Of a stretch of DNA of 64,000 nt, positions 61,694 to 64,000 are shown piece after piece. Every line of letters starts with the position of its first letter. Within the stretch, counting starts at the first letter, position 1. A program made the position numbers and the translations under genes. The notes below the pieces were generated by a model that did no database searches, was not told where the DNA came from, and saw nothing but the letters and a program-made list of their open reading frames with translations. This DNA comes from an uncultured Paracoccaceae bacterium (GTDB lineage: Bacteria > Pseudomonadota > Alphaproteobacteria > Rhodobacterales > Rhodobacteraceae): positions 124,001 to 188,000 of the forward strand of contig CANKVU010000002.1 of NCBI GenBank assembly GCA_947487205.1, read 5' to 3'.

Positions 61694-62760
61694 GAATCCC
61701 GACCGCCCTCGCCCTTTCCCTCGTCCTCGCCCTGCCCGCCGCCGCAGAGACGCCCGACGGGCCGGCGGTCGAGGCCGCCCTGTCCGCCGCCGCCGACACC
61801 GTGGCCACCGGATACGAGCGCGTCGCCACCTCCGCCGAGGCGCTGGTCACGGCGACCGACGCGCTCTGCGCCGAGCCGTCCGGGACCGCGCTGACCCGGG
61901 CACGCGACGCCTTCGCCGACGCCGTCCTCGCCTGGTCGCGGATGGAGCCGATCCGCTTCGGCCCGATCCTGTCGGACAATGCCGCCGAGCGGATGCACTT
62001 CTTCCCCGACCGGCGGGGGATCGGCCTGCGGCAGGTTCAGGCCGCGCTGGCCGAGACGGACCCGGCGGTGACCGACCCCGCCACCCTCGCCGGGCGCAGC
62101 GTGGCGCTGCAGGGGCTGGGGACGGCCGAATACCTGCTCCACGGGACGGAGGCCGGCACGCTCGCGACGCCCGAGGGCGCGTTCCGCTGCGACTTCGCCG
62201 CCGCGGTGGCCGCGCGCCTCGCCGCCACCGGGCAGGAGGTCGCGGATGCCTGGGCCGACCCGGAGGGCATCGCGCGGCGCTTCGCCCATCCGGCCCCGGA
62301 CCACGCCGATTTCCAGAGCGTCGACGACGCGCTCCGCACCCTGGTCGGCGTCTTCACCAACGGGATGGAGGGGATCCATGACGGCCGCGTCGCCCCCTAT
62401 CTGGAGGACGGCGCCGACATGACCGGCCCGCGCGGCGCGGCCTGGACGCGCTCGGGCCTTTCCGGCCCCGCGATCAAGGCCAACCTCGCCGGCCTCCGCG
62501 ACCTCTTCGAGGGCGCCCGGATCGAGAGCCTGAACGCCGGGGATCACGCCCCCCTCTGGGACGAGATCGCCTTCGAATTCGACAACCTGCTCGCGCTGAT
62601 GGGCGCCTTCACCGCCGACCCGCCCCCGCCGGAGGCCGAGCGGCGCGACCTGATCGGCGCCGTCTGGCTCGCCACCGGCACGCTGCGCGACACGTTCGGC
62701 GGGCGCATGGCGCCGGCCCTGGGGCAATCGGCGGCCTTCTCGGTCACGGACGGCGATTGA
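61690..62760 (+). CDS. Imelysin-family periplasmic protein
   Basis: The 356-residue protein has a Sec signal (ALALSLVLALPAAAET). It shows the imelysin layout of helical bundles, with WSRMEPIRFGPI (about 78-89) and LQGLGTAEYLLHGTEAG (about 140-155) as conserved pieces. Imelysins (IrpA, Psp3 types) are periplasmic or lipoproteins linked to iron uptake; a protease activity has been proposed and disputed. It is coupled to the DUF1111 gene and its stop overlaps the DUF1513 start. Confidence 0.9.
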   Translation: MRIPTALALSLVLALPAAAETPDGPAVEAALSAAADTVATGYERVATSAEALVTATDALCAEPSGTALTRARDAFADAVLAWSRMEPIRFGPILSDNAAERMHFFPDRRGIGLRQVQAALAETDPAVTDPATLAGRSVALQGLGTAEYLLHGTEAGTLATPEGAFRCDFAAAVAARLAATGQEVADAWADPEGIARRFAHPAPDHADFQSVDDALRTLVGVFTNGMEGIHDGRVAPYLEDGADMTGPRGAAWTRSGLSGPAIKANLAGLRDLFEGARIESLNAGDHAPLWDEIAFEFDNLLALMGAFTADPPPPEAERRDLIGAVWLATGTLRDTFGGRMAPALGQSAAFSVTDGD

Positions 62761-63830
62761 TGGCGCAGTTCGGCCGCCGCGCGCTCCTGCAGGGGCTGGG
62801 CGCCGGGCTCGCCGCGTGGCCGTTCCGCGCCGCCGCCGCGGCCGGGCCGCTCTTCGCCGCCGCGCTGGTGGAGGGGGATGCCCACGCCATCGCCATCCTC
62901 GACCGCGACGGGGCGATCCTGCGCCGCCTGCCGCTGCCCGGGCGCGGCCATGACGTGACCCAGGGGCGGGGCTGGCTGGTGGCCTTCGCCCGCCGCCCCG
63001 GCACCTTCGCGCTGGCGATCGACCCGGCGGGAGGGCGCGCGCCGGTGGCCTTCGCCGCGCCGCCGGGGCGGCATTTCTACGGCCACGGCGTCTTCACCCC
63101 CGACGGCCTGCTGGCCGCGACCGAGAACGATTACGAGGCCGGGCGCGGCATGCTGGGCCTCTATGACCCCTCCGACGGCTTCGCCCGCATCGGCGAATGG
63201 CCGACCCACGGGATCGGCCCGCACGACCTGGCGCTGCTGCCCGGGGGCGCGCGGCTCGCGGTGGCGAATGGCGGCATGGACACCCATCCCGATACCGGCC
63301 GCGAGATCCTGAACCTCGCCTTCATGGAACCCTCGGTCGCGTTCCTCGACGCGCGCGACGGCACACTGCTGGAGCGTCACACCCTGCCGGCGGCGTGGTC
63401 GCGCCATTCCACCCGCCACATGGACCTGCTGCCCGACGGATCGGTCTTCGTGGGCTGCCAATGGCAGGGCGCGGCGGCGGAATGCCCGCCGCTGCTCTTG
63501 CGCTTCCGCTTCGGCGAGGGCCATGCCGCGCTGCCGCTCGGCGCGGCCGAGCGGGCCTTCGACGGCTATGTCGGATCGGTCGCCGCGAACCCGGCCCGGG
63601 GCACGGTGGCGCTGACCTCGCCCCATGGCGACGTGGCCGCGGTGGTCGAGGGGGCGACCGGGCGGCTCCTGCACCTCCACCGCCAGGCCGAGGTCTGCGG
63701 GGTGGCCCCCGCCGGCGCGGGCTTCGTGCGCTCCAGCGGCACCGGCGCCTTCGGCCCGGCGCGCCATGCGGGCCTGGCCTTCGACAACCACGTCCTCGCC
63801 CTCGATCCCGCGTCCCGGGCCGGCGATTGA
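62760..63830 (+). CDS. DUF1513 beta-propeller-like protein with Tat signal
   Basis: The 356-residue protein begins MAQFGRRALLQGLGAGLAAW, a twin-arginine signal (GRRALLQG), so it should be exported folded, perhaps with a cofactor. The rest is beta-rich with repeated Asp/His/Gly loops (FYGHGVFTPDG, ENDYEAGRGMLGLYD, THGIGPHDLALLPGG, NGGMDTHPDTGR), consistent with a propeller. DUF1513 proteins recur with imelysin and DUF1111. ATG 62760 overlaps the imelysin stop (TGATG); a TTG one codon earlier is less likely. Confidence 0.88.
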   Translation: MAQFGRRALLQGLGAGLAAWPFRAAAAAGPLFAAALVEGDAHAIAILDRDGAILRRLPLPGRGHDVTQGRGWLVAFARRPGTFALAIDPAGGRAPVAFAAPPGRHFYGHGVFTPDGLLAATENDYEAGRGMLGLYDPSDGFARIGEWPTHGIGPHDLALLPGGARLAVANGGMDTHPDTGREILNLAFMEPSVAFLDARDGTLLERHTLPAAWSRHSTRHMDLLPDGSVFVGCQWQGAAAECPPLLLRFRFGEGHAALPLGAAERAFDGYVGSVAANPARGTVALTSPHGDVAAVVEGATGRLLHLHRQAEVCGVAPAGAGFVRSSGTGAFGPARHAGLAFDNHVLALDPASRAGD

Positions 63831-63908
63831 CGGGCGGACGCCGCGCCGCTACGCCTAGTCCGACCGTTTCTCTCAGGCTTACGGGCCGCGACCCGAAGGA
63901 ACCGCTCC

Positions 63909-64000
63909 ATGACACCTTTCCGCCCGGCGCTGCTCGCCACCCTCGCCGCCCTGCCCGCCACCGCGCAGGCGGCGCCGGACCCCGCCGCGGTGCTCGCCAC
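63909..64000 (+). CDS. Exported protein, start only (possible second imelysin)
   Basis: Thirty residues are visible: a clear Sec signal (TPFRPALLATLAALPATAQA) followed by APDPAAVLAT at the edge. GAAGGAACCGCTCC precedes the ATG. It lies 78 bp after DUF1513 on the same strand. In related loci a second imelysin (IrpA-like) accompanies these genes, so that is the best guess, but the visible sequence cannot confirm it. Confidence 0.6.
   Translation, partial: MTPFRPALLATLAALPATAQAAPDPAAVLA

Overview
The window is very GC-rich DNA with dense, often overlapping genes (ATGA/TGATG junctions) and strong Shine-Dalgarno sites. Its families are typical of alphaproteobacteria: TRAP and TAXI transporters, many CoA enzymes, a HWE-kinase relic, a BLUF protein, and an imelysin/DUF1111/DUF1513 cluster. 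I infer a Rhodobacterales-type alphaproteobacterium. No rRNA, tRNA, CRISPR array or insertion sequence was recognised.

Left edge (1-7.4 kb). Two minus-strand genes encode a very acidic, Ser/Asp/Gly/Ala/Asn-rich protein of about 1040 residues and a second protein with a duplicated VGG...Q-x-N-V-x-x-D module. Two perfect GC hairpins separate them. Upstream, beyond a comparatively AT-rich gap with repeated GTTTAC half-sites, lies a divergent LuxR-type regulator coupled to a small unknown protein. This is the best candidate for a poorly described system, probably a secreted or surface polymer. 7.4-14.2 kb: a TetR-controlled RND efflux pump, a decayed hybrid histidine kinase, and an RTX metalloprotease.

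14.2-20 kb: a CoA transferase and GST pair, a DctPQM TRAP transporter, and a VapBC-type toxin-antitoxin pair with a perfect 12-bp palindrome. 20-40.4 kb is a catabolic region of two divergons. In the first, a LysR gene faces a minus-strand run: TAXI binding protein, fused TRAP permease, two-subunit CoA transferase, citrate-synthase-fold lyase, acyl-CoA dehydrogenase, mesaconyl-CoA-hydratase-like enzyme, flavin oxidoreductase, AidB-like dehydrogenase and gamma-glutamyltransferase. In the second, an IclR gene with an SDR faces acyl-CoA dehydrogenase, thioesterase, MaoC hydratase and an unknown permease. Together they fit uptake, CoA activation and beta-oxidation-like breakdown of one or two organic acids. 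A C5 branched dicarboxylate is a reasoned guess for the first.

40.4-46.5 kb: a cNMP/CBS/nucleotidyltransferase signalling protein that appears to start at ATC, a membrane-anchored DEDDh exonuclease, a CocE-type hydrolase and a stand-alone BLUF photoreceptor. 46.5-52.5 kb: a cyanophycin locus with cyanophycinase, cyanophycin synthetase and an extra ATP-grasp enzyme, divergent from an isoaspartyl peptidase that can finish polymer breakdown to Asp and Arg. 52.5-60.1 kb: a small WGR protein, a GntR regulator and a divergent polyamine operon (gamma-glutamylpolyamine synthetase, flavin oxidase, PotFGHI-type ABC importer). Putrescine catabolism next to an arginine-rich nitrogen store suggests a shared nitrogen theme. 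60.2-64 kb: an imelysin-type periplasmic cluster, probably iron-related, running off the window.
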